Under the pieces are notes generated by a model. That model had not been told where the DNA came from. It did no database searches and saw only the letters and a list, made by a program, of their open reading frames with translations. A program made the translations under genes and the position numbers. Positions 8,613 to 17,738 of a stretch of DNA of 64,000 nt are shown here, one piece after another. The stretch is from the NCBI RefSeq assembly GCF_003318275.1, contig NZ_QOCH01000013.1, forward strand, positions 372,001 to 436,000, given 5' to 3'. The DNA is from Marinobacter sp. F3R11. Its GTDB lineage: Bacteria > Pseudomonadota > Gammaproteobacteria > Pseudomonadales > Oleiphilaceae. The number at the start of each line of letters is the position of its first letter. Position 1 is the first letter of the stretch.

Positions 8613-10390
8613 AACGGCTGATCATTCCGGCAATCCAGCTGGCGGTTTTGACGGCTCTGATAGCGCTATGGCTACCGGCCTACGCCGGCGAACTATCCGT
8701 AGAGACAGACAAAAACCGCTTGTATGAGGGCGAAGTTCTGACTCTGACGGTCAAGGGCACTACAAATATCGACATCAACCTGAACAATCTTTTCGAATTT
8801 GATATGTCCAGCCTGCCTTCGCCCGATATTGAAAAGGTGACCCCGGAATTTGAGATTCTGGCCCGCAATCAGCGTTACAACATTCGCACCGGGAACGGTG
8901 ACATGGTGGGAGAGATAACCTGGACCTATCAGCTCGCACCGACGACAGTCGGAGAGCTCACCATCCCGCCGCTTACCTTCAAAGACTCTGTATCCCGGCC
9001 GCTTACCATTGAGGTGGTCGATGGTAATCCCCCGGATCAGGCAGGCGCCAACCGGGAGGCTTTTATAGAACTGACAGCAGACAAGGCGGAAGTCTATGTT
9101 CAGGAGCAACTGATACTGACAGTACGATTATTCTTCCGGGGCAATCTCATCCGGGGCGAACTATCCGACCCGGAACACCCCAACGCTATCATCGAACCTC
9201 TGGGCAAACAGCGGGAATTTTTCCGTGACCGTGATGGCGTGCGTTACCGGGTAGTGGAACGGCGCTACGCCATGTTCCCCCAAACACCGGGGCCATTGAA
9301 CCTGCCAGCCATTCGCTTTGAAGGCCAGGCCAGAGATACTGACGGCTCACTCAAGTTTCTGCGAGACAGTGCTTCTCTGTTCGAGGTACCCGTGAAAGAT
9401 GTGCCGACTGAATTCAGTGGCACGACCTGGCTTCCGGCTACCAGCCTTACCCTGACAGAATCAGGCATGCCTGCAACGCTGAACCTGAAGACCGGAGACA
9501 ACCTCACACGCACACTGAGCTTGCAGGCAAGCGGGCTGCCGTCAGAGGCACTGCCGCCTTTACCATCATCCGTGCCGGACGGGCTTCGTAGTTATCCCGA
9601 AGAGCCAGCACGGAACACCAGCGTTGGCCCCGACGGAGTTACTTCAACCCTTACGCAAACCAGCGCACTGGTCCCAGTGGCAGCAGGCGAACTCTTGCTT
9701 CCTGCGGTCCGGATACCCTGGTGGGACACTGAATCTGACAGCGAAAAGGTAGCTGTTATACCGGCACAAACACTGAACGTCACACTCGCAGATAACGCAG
9801 GGATACCTGCCTCACCCACAACAGACCAGGATAATTCTTTCCCGGAATCCCGGGGCGAAGCAGACACCGATAACAGGAACCATCCAGCTCACGACGACAG
9901 GTTCTGGCAGTGGGTAAGTCTTGTGCTGGCAGGAATCTGGATTCTTACCATGCTTGCCTGGTGGAAAACCCGGAAAATATCACCCCGGGCACCTGCTGGT
10001 ATTGAAACCGCTGGCAACGAAAATGAGAGAGCGGTTTTTGAACAACTACTCCATGCGGCAAAGGAAGGCAGCGCCTCAACGCCCGGACTGTTCGTAACCT
10101 GGGCTAATCTGCACTCGCCCGGGCAAGGCTTCCGTTCTGCAGCAGATGTTTTCAGCGTGTATCCTGAAACCGAACTGGAAGCACAACTCAGGCAACTGCA
10201 GGCAAGCCTGTTCAGCCGGGAACAAAACAGTGAAGAAAAATACCGTACAACATGGAATGGCAGCGCGCTGGTCGAGGCAATCAGACAAGCCCGGAGAAAA
10301 ATGGAAGGTTCAACTTCAAAAGCAGACTTGCCACCACTCTACCCCAACAATCTATCCGTGTCGGGGCAGGCAGCTTCAGGCAAGAAATGA
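8606..10390 (+). CDS. BatD-like protein
   Basis: This 594-aa protein has an N-terminal signal sequence (cleavage probably after LPAYAG), a periplasmic beta-rich region with repeated Ig-like modules (ELSVETDKNRLYEGEVLTLTV), and a C-terminal membrane anchor at about 433-452 (FWQWVSLVLAGIWILTMLAWW) followed by a cytoplasmic tail. This matches the BatD (oxygen tolerance) family. It is the last gene of the MoxR operon and overlaps the preceding frame by 7 bp. Its stop lies only 3 bp from the ccmI stop on the other strand, so the terminators of both operons must extend into the opposing genes. Confidence 0.85.
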   Translation: MVKRLIIPAIQLAVLTALIALWLPAYAGELSVETDKNRLYEGEVLTLTVKGTTNIDINLNNLFEFDMSSLPSPDIEKVTPEFEILARNQRYNIRTGNGDMVGEITWTYQLAPTTVGELTIPPLTFKDSVSRPLTIEVVDGNPPDQAGANREAFIELTADKAEVYVQEQLILTVRLFFRGNLIRGELSDPEHPNAIIEPLGKQREFFRDRDGVRYRVVERRYAMFPQTPGPLNLPAIRFEGQARDTDGSLKFLRDSASLFEVPVKDVPTEFSGTTWLPATSLTLTESGMPATLNLKTGDNLTRTLSLQASGLPSEALPPLPSSVPDGLRSYPEEPARNTSVGPDGVTSTLTQTSALVPVAAGELLLPAVRIPWWDTESDSEKVAVIPAQTLNVTLADNAGIPASPTTDQDNSFPESRGEADTDNRNHPAHDDRFWQWVSLVLAGIWILTMLAWWKTRKISPRAPAGIETAGNENERAVFEQLLHAAKEGSASTPGLFVTWANLHSPGQGFRSAADVFSVYPETELEAQLRQLQASLFSREQNSEEKYRTTWNGSALVEAIRQARRKMEGSTSKADLPPLYPNNLSVSGQAASGKK

Positions 10391-10393
10391 GGT

Positions 10394-11668
10394 TCAGTTG
10401 ATCAACTGCTGATCAATCACCAGCGCAACCGGCGCCCCCTGATCTTCAGAAACAGCAACCGGAGAATCCGTAGTGCCCTGCCAGTCACCGGGCTGGGCAT
10501 TGATGTTACCTGAGCGTGTCAGGCGGGCTGTCACAACCACCTCATCCACGCCTGATATTACCGCTTGTGGCGCCATGGCATGACTGTCATCCAAACGAAT
10601 TTCCAGGGGCAGCGCATCAGCTGTCAGCCTGACAACAGCCAGGGGAGGTCCGCTCTGGGTGTTGGCTGCACGGGCAAAGAGGAACAGGGTGGTATCTGCT
10701 GGAATATCCTCTTTGAACGCATCATCGAGCGTTACCCGAACACTGACTCCCGCGCCTCCGGCTTGTGACATGGGGCCGGCATCCGTTGCGGGCGGCTGTT
10801 CACCAAGGCGCGCGTATGCTTCCTTGATTCCTCCCTGAATCGAAGCCAGCTGAGGGTGACCTGGTGCCACCGTCTGGATCCGCTCCCAGTAATCGATAGC
10901 CTCGCGATAATTGCCCTGGCTGAACGAGTGGATTCCCAACAGACCAAGCGAATTAACCTCATCGGGGTTCAGTGCCCGGGCTTCGTTAATTGCAGATGTT
11001 ACCTCCTCGGTCATAGCACCCTGGCTACGGAAAAACTGCGCCTGTGCCGACATGCCAAGAGCCACAGCCCGAGATCCGTCATCGAAACTGACGCTGTCAG
11101 CCAGTTTCCGGAATGCCCAGGCAGCATCGTCATATCGTTCGATTCGCATATAGGTCTGGCCAAGCATCGCCCAGCCATCAGGATTATCGGGGCTGGCCTC
11201 AAGCCGCTCGCGTAACTGGTCCGCAAGCTCGCTCATTTGCGCTTCACGGGCACCATCCGAGGTCCCCAGCTCCTGCATCGCAACAAAAGATTCAACGCGA
11301 TCCATCGCGCCCCACTCGTCATAGAGTAAAAATGTGGCCGCGGGAATCAGAAGTATTGACAACAGAGCAACCGCCACAGCGGCCTTCCTGCCGGGTACTG
11401 TTTTGACCTGGGCTTCGTTTTCCGGAACATCGTCCAGCATGGCGCCGGCGAGTTCGTCCCTTAATTGCTGATAGGTCTCTTCGTCAATAATACCCGACTG
11501 GTGTTCGCTTTCGAGTTCAGCCATACGGCTGCGATAGGCCATCAGGTTCTGGTTTCGTAGATCCGTCTGCTGCCGGGTGTCCCGGCGATGGAAAATGACG
11601 GGGTAGAGCACAAACGCCAGGGCAATAATGATCAGTACCGTTGCGGCAATCCAGAAAGTTTCAGTCAT
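10394..11668 (-). CDS. ccmI: Cytochrome c biogenesis protein CcmI (CycH)
   Basis: This 424-aa apocytochrome c chaperone belongs to the haem ligation complex. I chose the ATG complementary to 11666-11668 (MTETFWIAATVL), because upstream in-frame codons would run into ccmH. One membrane segment spans about 4-24 and a second about 95-115. A TPR-like helical region lies in the middle (PDGWAMLGQTYMRIERYDDA), followed by a beta-rich C-terminal domain (VSVRVTLDDAF) typical of the longer CcmI proteins. It is the last gene of the ccm operon and converges on batD. Confidence 0.92.
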   Translation of the reverse strand: MTETFWIAATVLIIIALAFVLYPVIFHRRDTRQQTDLRNQNLMAYRSRMAELESEHQSGIIDEETYQQLRDELAGAMLDDVPENEAQVKTVPGRKAAVAVALLSILLIPAATFLLYDEWGAMDRVESFVAMQELGTSDGAREAQMSELADQLRERLEASPDNPDGWAMLGQTYMRIERYDDAAWAFRKLADSVSFDDGSRAVALGMSAQAQFFRSQGAMTEEVTSAINEARALNPDEVNSLGLLGIHSFSQGNYREAIDYWERIQTVAPGHPQLASIQGGIKEAYARLGEQPPATDAGPMSQAGGAGVSVRVTLDDAFKEDIPADTTLFLFARAANTQSGPPLAVVRLTADALPLEIRLDDSHAMAPQAVISGVDEVVVTARLTRSGNINAQPGDWQGTTDSPVAVSEDQGAPVALVIDQQLIN

Positions 11669-11708
11669 GGAGATATCGTCACAGGTTCGAAATGAATAAT
11701 TTGTGGTT

Positions 11709-12176
11709 CTAATTCCGTTTCGCAAGCATCTTATCGATGCGGGCTTGCTCTTCAGGACTCAGTGCCGGCGCTGCTGTACCTGCGCGACGGGAGCGAACAA
11801 CAACTCCAGCGACCACAAAAATACCGCCCAGAACCGCAATTGCAGGTGTGGCCCAGAGCATGAATGTACGGCTGTCCAGATCAGGTTTGTATTTCACGAA
11901 CTCGCCAAAGCGCTCCACCAGTGAATCAACAATTTCGTCATCGCTGGCGCCATCCAGCATCATCTGATAGACCGCGTTTCTCATATCCTTGGATATAGGT
12001 GAGTTTGAATCCGCAATGTTCTGATTCTGACATTTGGGACACCGAAGCTCTGCAATCAGGTTCTGATAACGCTCCTCTTCGCTGCGGCTATCAAAATCAT
12101 AAACTGCGGCCACATCCCCATAAGACAGACCCGATACAAGAACCGCCATGAGAAAACAGATTATACGGAGCATCAA
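11709..12176 (-). CDS. ccmH: Cytochrome c maturation protein CcmH
   Basis: This 155-aa protein has a signal peptide (residues 1-20) and a periplasmic redox domain with the LRCPKCQNQNIADSNSP motif, with Cys46 and Cys49 forming the CXXC. It has a membrane segment near 105-125. CcmH reduces the CXXCH cysteines of apocytochrome c before haem attachment. The short length (without TPR) and a separate ccmI show the split CcmH/CcmI arrangement. The start overlaps the ccmG stop by 4 bp. Confidence 0.94.
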   Translation of the reverse strand: MMLRIICFLMAVLVSGLSYGDVAAVYDFDSRSEEERYQNLIAELRCPKCQNQNIADSNSPISKDMRNAVYQMMLDGASDDEIVDSLVERFGEFVKYKPDLDSRTFMLWATPAIAVLGGIFVVAGVVVRSRRAGTAAPALSPEEQARIDKMLAKRN

Positions 12177-12709
12177 CCCTTCTCCCTTGCATCGTTAATG
12201 ACAGGCAACAGAATCTGTTCCCATACCTCGCCGTTAACCACACCCACATGGCGGTATCGCACCACACCCGAAGCATCAATCACAAAGGTTTCCGGCGCGC
12301 CATAAACACCCATATCGAACCCCAGGGTGCCTTTGGGGTCATATATAACCTTGCGGTAAGGGTCTCCCAGCCTGTCGAGCCAGACCAGGGCATCATCACG
12401 GCTGTCTTTGTAGTTCAGCCCTATGATCGCAACCTTCTTTTCCCTGGCAAGCCACATCAGGTCGGCATGTTCATCGCGGCAGGATGGGCACCAGGTGCCC
12501 CAGACATTAAGCAGCGTGACCTCGCCCTGAAACAGACTCTCATTCAGACTGTTTTCCGGATTATTCAGATCTTTAAGGTTAAATGCAGGAACCGGCTTTC
12601 CAACCAGTGCTGAATCCAGCTTTGTCGGATCCTTACCAATGCCCGCAAACAACACAGCACCGAGTACAACAGCTACAACCAAAGGCATGAACAACCAGAA
12701 ACGCTTCAT
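12173..12709 (-). CDS. ccmG: Thiol:disulfide interchange protein CcmG (DsbE)
   Basis: This 178-aa thioredoxin-fold protein is anchored by an N-terminal membrane segment (residues 5-24). The active site is WGTWCPSC with Cys74 and Cys77, and the cis-proline region is GVYGAPETF. It passes reductant to CcmH and apocytochrome c in the periplasm. It overlaps ccmF and ccmH by 4 bp each, so the three are coupled. Confidence 0.95.
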   Translation of the reverse strand: MKRFWLFMPLVVAVVLGAVLFAGIGKDPTKLDSALVGKPVPAFNLKDLNNPENSLNESLFQGEVTLLNVWGTWCPSCRDEHADLMWLAREKKVAIIGLNYKDSRDDALVWLDRLGDPYRKVIYDPKGTLGFDMGVYGAPETFVIDASGVVRYRHVGVVNGEVWEQILLPVINDAREKG

Positions 12710-14712
12710 GACACCACTCCCGCAGCACCCTGAGTACCGGTTTGCGAAGACGCAGAATTCCCTGAGCGTTCAGCAGACCGTTCACGAATCCGGTAGCGAC
12801 GATCCGATATGGCAAGGAAACCACCGGCAGCCATAAACAGAGCTCCAAGCCAGAGCCAGCGGATCAGTGGTTTGTACTGGAGCCGTATAGCCCAGGCATC
12901 ATCAGAAATCCGTTCACCCACAGCGACAAAAATATCGCGGAACAGGCCTGCATCAATATCAGCCTCGGTCATAACGCTCATTCCCACCGCGTACTGACGT
13001 TTTTCCGGGTGCAGTTCAGCAATGCGCTTACCGTCCCGCATCACATCGAAGCTGCCGTACTGCGCAGTAAAGTTCTGCCCCCGCCGCTCGCCGATATCAA
13101 CAAAAACAAACTGATAGTCACCCACCTCGGCAACATCTCCGGGCACCATGCGCACATCCCGTTCAATGCCATAGTTTGATACAACGGTTGCACCAGCCAT
13201 GGTTATGGCAATACCAAGATGGCCCAGCACCATACCGTAGTAGCTGCGTGACTGACGCTTGAGACCGTGCACCCGGCCCTTTCGGGAAGAGGATTTGTCC
13301 CACAAATCCCAGAACGTCGCTGTAGCTATCCAGACCGCAGAGAATATGCCAAGGAATGCCCAGGGAGTGAAGCCGCCATAGCCAACCATGACGGCCGAGC
13401 TAATCAGCACGCTGAGTGCCAGCGGCCACAAGAGCTTACGTGCAAGCCAGCCTGCATCGGTTTTCTTCCAGCGGGAAAACGTGCCGACGCCAAGCAAAAG
13501 GCCAGTAGCCACTGCCAGAGGGCTGAAGGTCAGATTGAAGAACGGTTCACCGATAGAGATTTTTCCCAGATCCAGGAAATCAAGAACCAACGGATACAGA
13601 GTGCCTACAGCAACGAGCAGCGTTGCTGAAACCAGCAACACATTGTTCAACAGGAGGAAAACTTCACGCGACAGCGAGCCATAGCGAGAGCGTACGTGAA
13701 CCACTGGTGCCCGGAATGCATAAAGTACAAGGCTGGCAATAATGGTAAAAGCAAGCAGGGCCAACAGAAAGGTTCCGCGTTCGGGGTCGGACGCAAAGGC
13801 ATGAACCGAGGTAAGCACACCGGAACGAACCAGGAATGTACCCAACAGGCTCAGAGCAAAGGTGACGATTGCCAGTAATACTGTCCAGCTTTTGAAAACA
13901 CCACGTTTCTCGGTGACTGCCAGTGAATGCATCAGTGCGGTCCCGGACAACCAGGGCAACAGGGAGGCATTTTCAACCGGATCCCAGAACCACCAGCCAC
14001 CCCAGCCAAGCTCGTAGTAGGCCCACCAGCTGCCCAGGGCGATACCAACAGAGAGGAATGCCCAGGCAACGGTTGTCCATGGCCGTGACCACCTGGCCCA
14101 GGCAGCATCCAGGCGACCATTTATCAACGCTGCGATAGCAAACGCAAATGCCACAGCAAAGCCCACATAGCCCATGTAGAGCATAGGCGGATGGACGATC
14201 AGCCCGAAATCCTGCAGCAGCGGATTCAGATCCGCGCCGTCAGCCGGCACGTTAGGCAGCAAACGATCGAAAGGATTGGACGTAACAATAATAAAGAGCA
14301 TGAATCCGACGCTGACCATGCCAAGAACCGACAGAACCTGGGAAATCATCACCGACGGCAAACGGCGGCTGAAAACAGCAACTGCCAGGGTCCACCCCGT
14401 GAGCATCAGTATCCAGAGCAGAAGTGAACCCTCATGCCCCCCCCACACAGCGCTGAACTTGTAGTACCAGGGCAACATGCTGTTGCTGTTGTTGGCAACA
14501 TAGGCGACCGAAAAATCGTCGGTTAAAAAAGCATGGGTAAGTACAGCAAAAGCCAGACCGACAAACACAAACATACCCGCTGCCAGGGGCCTTGCAAACG
14601 CCTGAAGGTTGTCCCGGCCAGTAAGTGAGCCGACAAGGGGTACAACCGAAAGAAGCGCTGCCAGCAATAGCGAAAGTATCAGTGCGAGCTGTCCAAGTTC
14701 GGGATACATCAA
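12706..14712 (-). CDS. ccmF: Haem lyase subunit CcmF
   Basis: This 668-aa multi-spanning inner-membrane protein carries the tryptophan-rich WWD signature (GWGGWWFWDPVENASLLPWL) that faces the periplasm and binds haem. Family length is about 650-670. CcmF with CcmH and CcmI ligates haem from holo-CcmE to apocytochrome c. The end overlaps ccmG by 4 bp, and 36 bp separate it from ccmE upstream. Confidence 0.95.
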   Translation of the reverse strand: MMYPELGQLALILSLLLAALLSVVPLVGSLTGRDNLQAFARPLAAGMFVFVGLAFAVLTHAFLTDDFSVAYVANNSNSMLPWYYKFSAVWGGHEGSLLLWILMLTGWTLAVAVFSRRLPSVMISQVLSVLGMVSVGFMLFIIVTSNPFDRLLPNVPADGADLNPLLQDFGLIVHPPMLYMGYVGFAVAFAFAIAALINGRLDAAWARWSRPWTTVAWAFLSVGIALGSWWAYYELGWGGWWFWDPVENASLLPWLSGTALMHSLAVTEKRGVFKSWTVLLAIVTFALSLLGTFLVRSGVLTSVHAFASDPERGTFLLALLAFTIIASLVLYAFRAPVVHVRSRYGSLSREVFLLLNNVLLVSATLLVAVGTLYPLVLDFLDLGKISIGEPFFNLTFSPLAVATGLLLGVGTFSRWKKTDAGWLARKLLWPLALSVLISSAVMVGYGGFTPWAFLGIFSAVWIATATFWDLWDKSSSRKGRVHGLKRQSRSYYGMVLGHLGIAITMAGATVVSNYGIERDVRMVPGDVAEVGDYQFVFVDIGERRGQNFTAQYGSFDVMRDGKRIAELHPEKRQYAVGMSVMTEADIDAGLFRDIFVAVGERISDDAWAIRLQYKPLIRWLWLGALFMAAGGFLAISDRRYRIRERSAERSGNSASSQTGTQGAAGVVS

Positions 14713-14748
14713 GGCTCTCCAGGAATCAGGCAGTTGAATGTGAGGTAT

Positions 14749-15222
14749 TCAGTTGGTTGCAGGCTGGGCGCTGCCAGGCATCGATTGCTCACCCGTTAGT
14801 GAAGCCTTTTCCAGGGCATCAGCAACTTCCGGGGGCATATAGTTTTCATCGTGTTTGGCAAGAATCTGGTCTGCGACAAATCGACCTTCGCTGTTAAGTT
14901 TGCCCATTGCAACGATGCCCTGCCCTTCGGCAAACAGATCCGGCAATATACCAACGTATTCAACAGGAACCGAGGCATTGAAGTCCGTTACCAGGAACTC
15001 TACCTTCAAACTCTCTGAATCCCGCTTGACCGAGCCCTCCTCCACCATACCGCCTGCACGAATCCGCACATCCAAAGGAGCCTCTCCGGCAGTAATCTGG
15101 CTCGGATCGTAAAACAGGTTAATGTTCTGGCGTAGCGCATAGGTTGTCAGTGCCACGGCAATAGAGAGCCCCGCCAGAAGAAACAGAACAATGGTCAGCC
15201 GCTTTTTACGGATCGGATGCAT
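14749..15222 (-). CDS. ccmE: Haem chaperone CcmE
   Basis: This 157-aa protein has one N-terminal membrane anchor (residues 8-28) and a periplasmic OB-fold. The haem-binding motif is [14 protein letters not shown], with His124 as the covalent haem ligand and Tyr128 as the axial-ligand candidate. It shuttles haem from CcmABCD to CcmF. It lies between ccmD and ccmF in the standard order. Confidence 0.95.
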   Translation of the reverse strand: MHPIRKKRLTIVLFLLAGLSIAVALTTYALRQNINLFYDPSQITAGEAPLDVRIRAGGMVEEGSVKRDSESLKVEFLVTDFNASVPVEYVGILPDLFAEGQGIVAMGKLNSEGRFVADQILAKHDENYMPPEVADALEKASLTGEQSMPGSAQPATN

Positions 15223-15237
15223 TTACATACCTGTCAG

Positions 15238-15477
15238 TCAGTCTTGTGAAACATTTACGCGTTCAAAGGACGCGGAAGGCGCTGAAGTTGCCGCCACTTT
15301 ACTCTTGTCAGTCTGAAACTCATAACCGCGACGGCAGGATTCAATAATCGCCGTCCGGCTCCGCACCGACCCGATCATCATCACCAGCATCAGCACGAAA
15401 AAAACCGCGTAACATGCCCACACATAAGGGCCGTGACCATCCATAGTGATAAAAGCAGAAAAGGAATCAAATGCCAT
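15238..15477 (-). CDS. ccmD: CcmD
   Basis: This 79-aa protein has one membrane segment (about 18-38, YVWACYAVFFVLMLVMM) preceded by the short motif MDGHGPYVW and followed by a basic cytoplasmic tail. It sits 3 bp after ccmC. CcmD is needed to release holo-CcmE from CcmABC. Size and position settle the call. Confidence 0.9.
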   Translation of the reverse strand: MAFDSFSAFITMDGHGPYVWACYAVFFVLMLVMMIGSVRSRTAIIESCRRGYEFQTDKSKVAATSAPSASFERVNVSQD

Positions 15478-15480
15478 GGG

Positions 15481-16224
15481 TCAACTCCTTCCTCTCATTA
15501 CAAATTCTTTTACCCAGCGGGTACGCTGTTCCCGGGACAGAATCTCCGTCTGCATGCGGATACAGGCAAGCCAGCCAAAAATCAGATACAAACCCAACAC
15601 CGAAAGCAGCAGCGGCACCCACATTTCCGGAGGCATGGTTGGCTTCTCTGTGAGTTTGAACGACGCGGGCTGATGCAGTGTATTCCACCATTCCACTGAA
15701 TATTTGATAATGGGAATGTTCACTACCCCGACCAACACCAATACAGCCACCGCGCGGGCGGCGGACTTCTCGTCATTAATCGCCCGGTCCAGGGCAATGA
15801 CACCTCCATAGAGAAACAGCAGAATCAGCATGGAGGTCAGCCGGGCATCCCAGATCCACCAGGTACCCCAGGTCGGCTTACCCCATACAGCCCCGGTAAA
15901 AAGTGCCAGAAACGTAAGTACAAGCCCGACCGGGGCAACCGCCTTGACGAACACATCGGCCAGCTTCATTCGCCAGACCAGTGTCACAACAGCTGCAGAC
16001 GCCATCATGATGTATATCGACTGCGCCATAAACGCCGTTGGAACATGAATAAAGATAATCCGGTAGCTGTTACCCTGGAGATAATCCTTGGGCGCAAATG
16101 CCAAGCCCCAGACTACACCGGCCATAAGCAACAGTACTCCCCCGGCAAGCAGCCAGGGCATGAACCGGGCGGATATCCCGAAGAACCATTTAGGGGAACC
16201 CAGTTTGTGAAAAAATTGCCACAT
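15481..16224 (-). CDS. ccmC: Haem handling protein CcmC
   Basis: This 247-aa protein has six membrane segments and the WWD motif WGTWWIWDARLTS. CcmC loads haem onto CcmE. The length is typical. It is spaced 32 bp from ccmB and 3 bp from ccmD. Confidence 0.95.
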   Translation of the reverse strand: MWQFFHKLGSPKWFFGISARFMPWLLAGGVLLLMAGVVWGLAFAPKDYLQGNSYRIIFIHVPTAFMAQSIYIMMASAAVVTLVWRMKLADVFVKAVAPVGLVLTFLALFTGAVWGKPTWGTWWIWDARLTSMLILLFLYGGVIALDRAINDEKSAARAVAVLVLVGVVNIPIIKYSVEWWNTLHQPASFKLTEKPTMPPEMWVPLLLSVLGLYLIFGWLACIRMQTEILSREQRTRWVKEFVMRGRS

Positions 16225-16256
16225 CAGTTGGTCACCGTCCTACCGTTTATCTTGTT

Positions 16257-16982
16257 TTACCCGTTCGACAAGCTGATTTTCAATGCTGCGGCCGCTGCAA
16301 ACGGCGCCAGTGTAAGTGCCAGCATCAGGAACGCACCCAGCAGGGCCAGATAGGCTCCTACAGCCGCGCCTTCCGCTGCCGCTGCAACTGTACCCGTGCC
16401 GAAAATCAGCACGGGAATGTACAGTGGAATGATAAGCAGGGACAAGAGCACCCCCGCCGAACGCAATCCAAGGGTCAAGGCGGCACCAATGGCCCCGATC
16501 AGACTCAGTACCGGCGTACCAATCAGCAACGTTAGACACAAAACAGCAATAGAGTTCCCGTCGAGATGCACCATTACACCAAGAACCGGTGTCAGCACCA
16601 CCAGAGGCAGCCCCGTGAGCATCCAGTGCGCTATGGTTTTTGCCAGAATCAACAGAAACAGAGGCTGAGGCTGGAGCACGAGCTGCTCGAGGGTGCCATC
16701 GTCAAAATCGTGGCGGAACAAGTGGTCCAGAGACAGCAATACCGAGAGCAGCGCGGCTACCCAGAGAATACCTGCTCCCGCTTCACGCAAAAATGATACT
16801 TCCGGGCTGACTCCCAGCGGAAACAGCGTAACCACCATAATAAAAAACAGAAGTGGATTGAGCAGATCCTGGCGCTGCCGGAATGCCACCTTCATATCCC
16901 GCGCAAAAACACCTTTCATCGCAGCCAGCGCACCAACGCTGCTGCTGGCAAGCCGAACTTCCGGGCGGGCTTCAGCATTCAT
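16257..16982 (-). CDS. ccmB: Haem exporter permease CcmB
   Basis: This 241-aa protein has about six membrane segments. I chose the ATG complementary to 16980-16982 (MNAEARPEVRLASS), which overlaps the end of ccmA by 11 bp; an alternative start at 17003 adds seven residues. It forms the ABC complex with CcmA that releases holo-CcmE in an ATP-dependent step. The C-terminus is FAAAAALKISLSNG. Confidence 0.93.
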   Translation of the reverse strand: MNAEARPEVRLASSSVGALAAMKGVFARDMKVAFRQRQDLLNPLLFFIMVVTLFPLGVSPEVSFLREAGAGILWVAALLSVLLSLDHLFRHDFDDGTLEQLVLQPQPLFLLILAKTIAHWMLTGLPLVVLTPVLGVMVHLDGNSIAVLCLTLLIGTPVLSLIGAIGAALTLGLRSAGVLLSLLIIPLYIPVLIFGTGTVAAAAEGAAVGAYLALLGAFLMLALTLAPFAAAAALKISLSNG

Positions 16983-17613
16983 CAGACAAGCCTCCCGCTC
17001 CAAGAGTCAGTTTATGCATACCTGGCAAGTCCAGGTCATGATGAGTCGTAACCAGCACTGCACCACCTTCTGCGGCCCGCTGCAGCAACAAAGCTTCAAG
17101 GGCCTGAACTCCATCGGCATCGATAGCGGTAAACACTTCATCAAGCAGCCAAAGCGGCTCATCCGCAATCAACAAACGAGCCAGGGCAACCCTCCGTTGC
17201 TGGCCTGCTGACAAGTTACGGCAGGGTACATTTTCAAAGCCCGCCAGCCCCGTACCTTGCAATGCCTGACGCAGCGCCGCATCGGATACCTGTCGGCGAC
17301 CGGCCATCAAGGCCCGGAGGTTTTCCAGTGGGGTAAGCAGAGGTTTGATACCCGGACGGTGTCCGAGATAAAGCATGTTCCTTAAAAACTCTTCCCGCTG
17401 GCTGTCTACCGGGGAGCCACGCCACTTCAGCTCGCCTGTCCACGCATCGTTCAGACCTGCCAGTATTCGCAGTAGCGTTGTCTTGCCTGAGCCGTTTGGC
17501 CCCTCGACACGGGTTACCGTACCGGGCAGTATGGAGAAGGATAACTCACGGAAAAGTATCCGCTTGTCCCGCTCACACTGCAGATTGACAGCCTGTAGTA
17601 ACGGCTCGGACAT
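16972..17613 (-). CDS. ccmA: Haem exporter ATP-binding protein CcmA
   Basis: This 213-aa ABC ATPase has Walker A GPNGSGKT at residues 38-45, signature LSAGQQRRVALARLL, Walker B LWLLDE and the H-loop TTHHD. I chose the ATG complementary to 17611-17613 (MSEPLLQAVNL), because upstream extension adds a non-conserved stretch. It is the first gene of ccmABCDEFGHI, and its promoter must lie in the gap before the divergent fliK-like gene. Confidence 0.94.
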   Translation of the reverse strand: MSEPLLQAVNLQCERDKRILFRELSFSILPGTVTRVEGPNGSGKTTLLRILAGLNDAWTGELKWRGSPVDSQREEFLRNMLYLGHRPGIKPLLTPLENLRALMAGRRQVSDAALRQALQGTGLAGFENVPCRNLSAGQQRRVALARLLIADEPLWLLDEVFTAIDADGVQALEALLLQRAAEGGAVLVTTHHDLDLPGMHKLTLGAGGLSDEC

Positions 17614-17738
17614 CAGGGCCCCGTAATCAGGACGATGCGTAAATCGCATCGGGTGTATTCACGACAATAGTTGCCAGCGCGGCGTATTATAACCAAAGCG
17701 TTTACAGAATACTCTTGTCTGGTATCAAGTCAGCAGCG
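17614..17738. promoter_or_regulatory. Divergent intergenic region, ccmA / fliK-like
   Basis: This 125-bp gap lies between divergent starts and must hold the ccm operon promoter and one for the fliK-like gene. I could not choose a pair of elements with confidence. Confidence 0.4.
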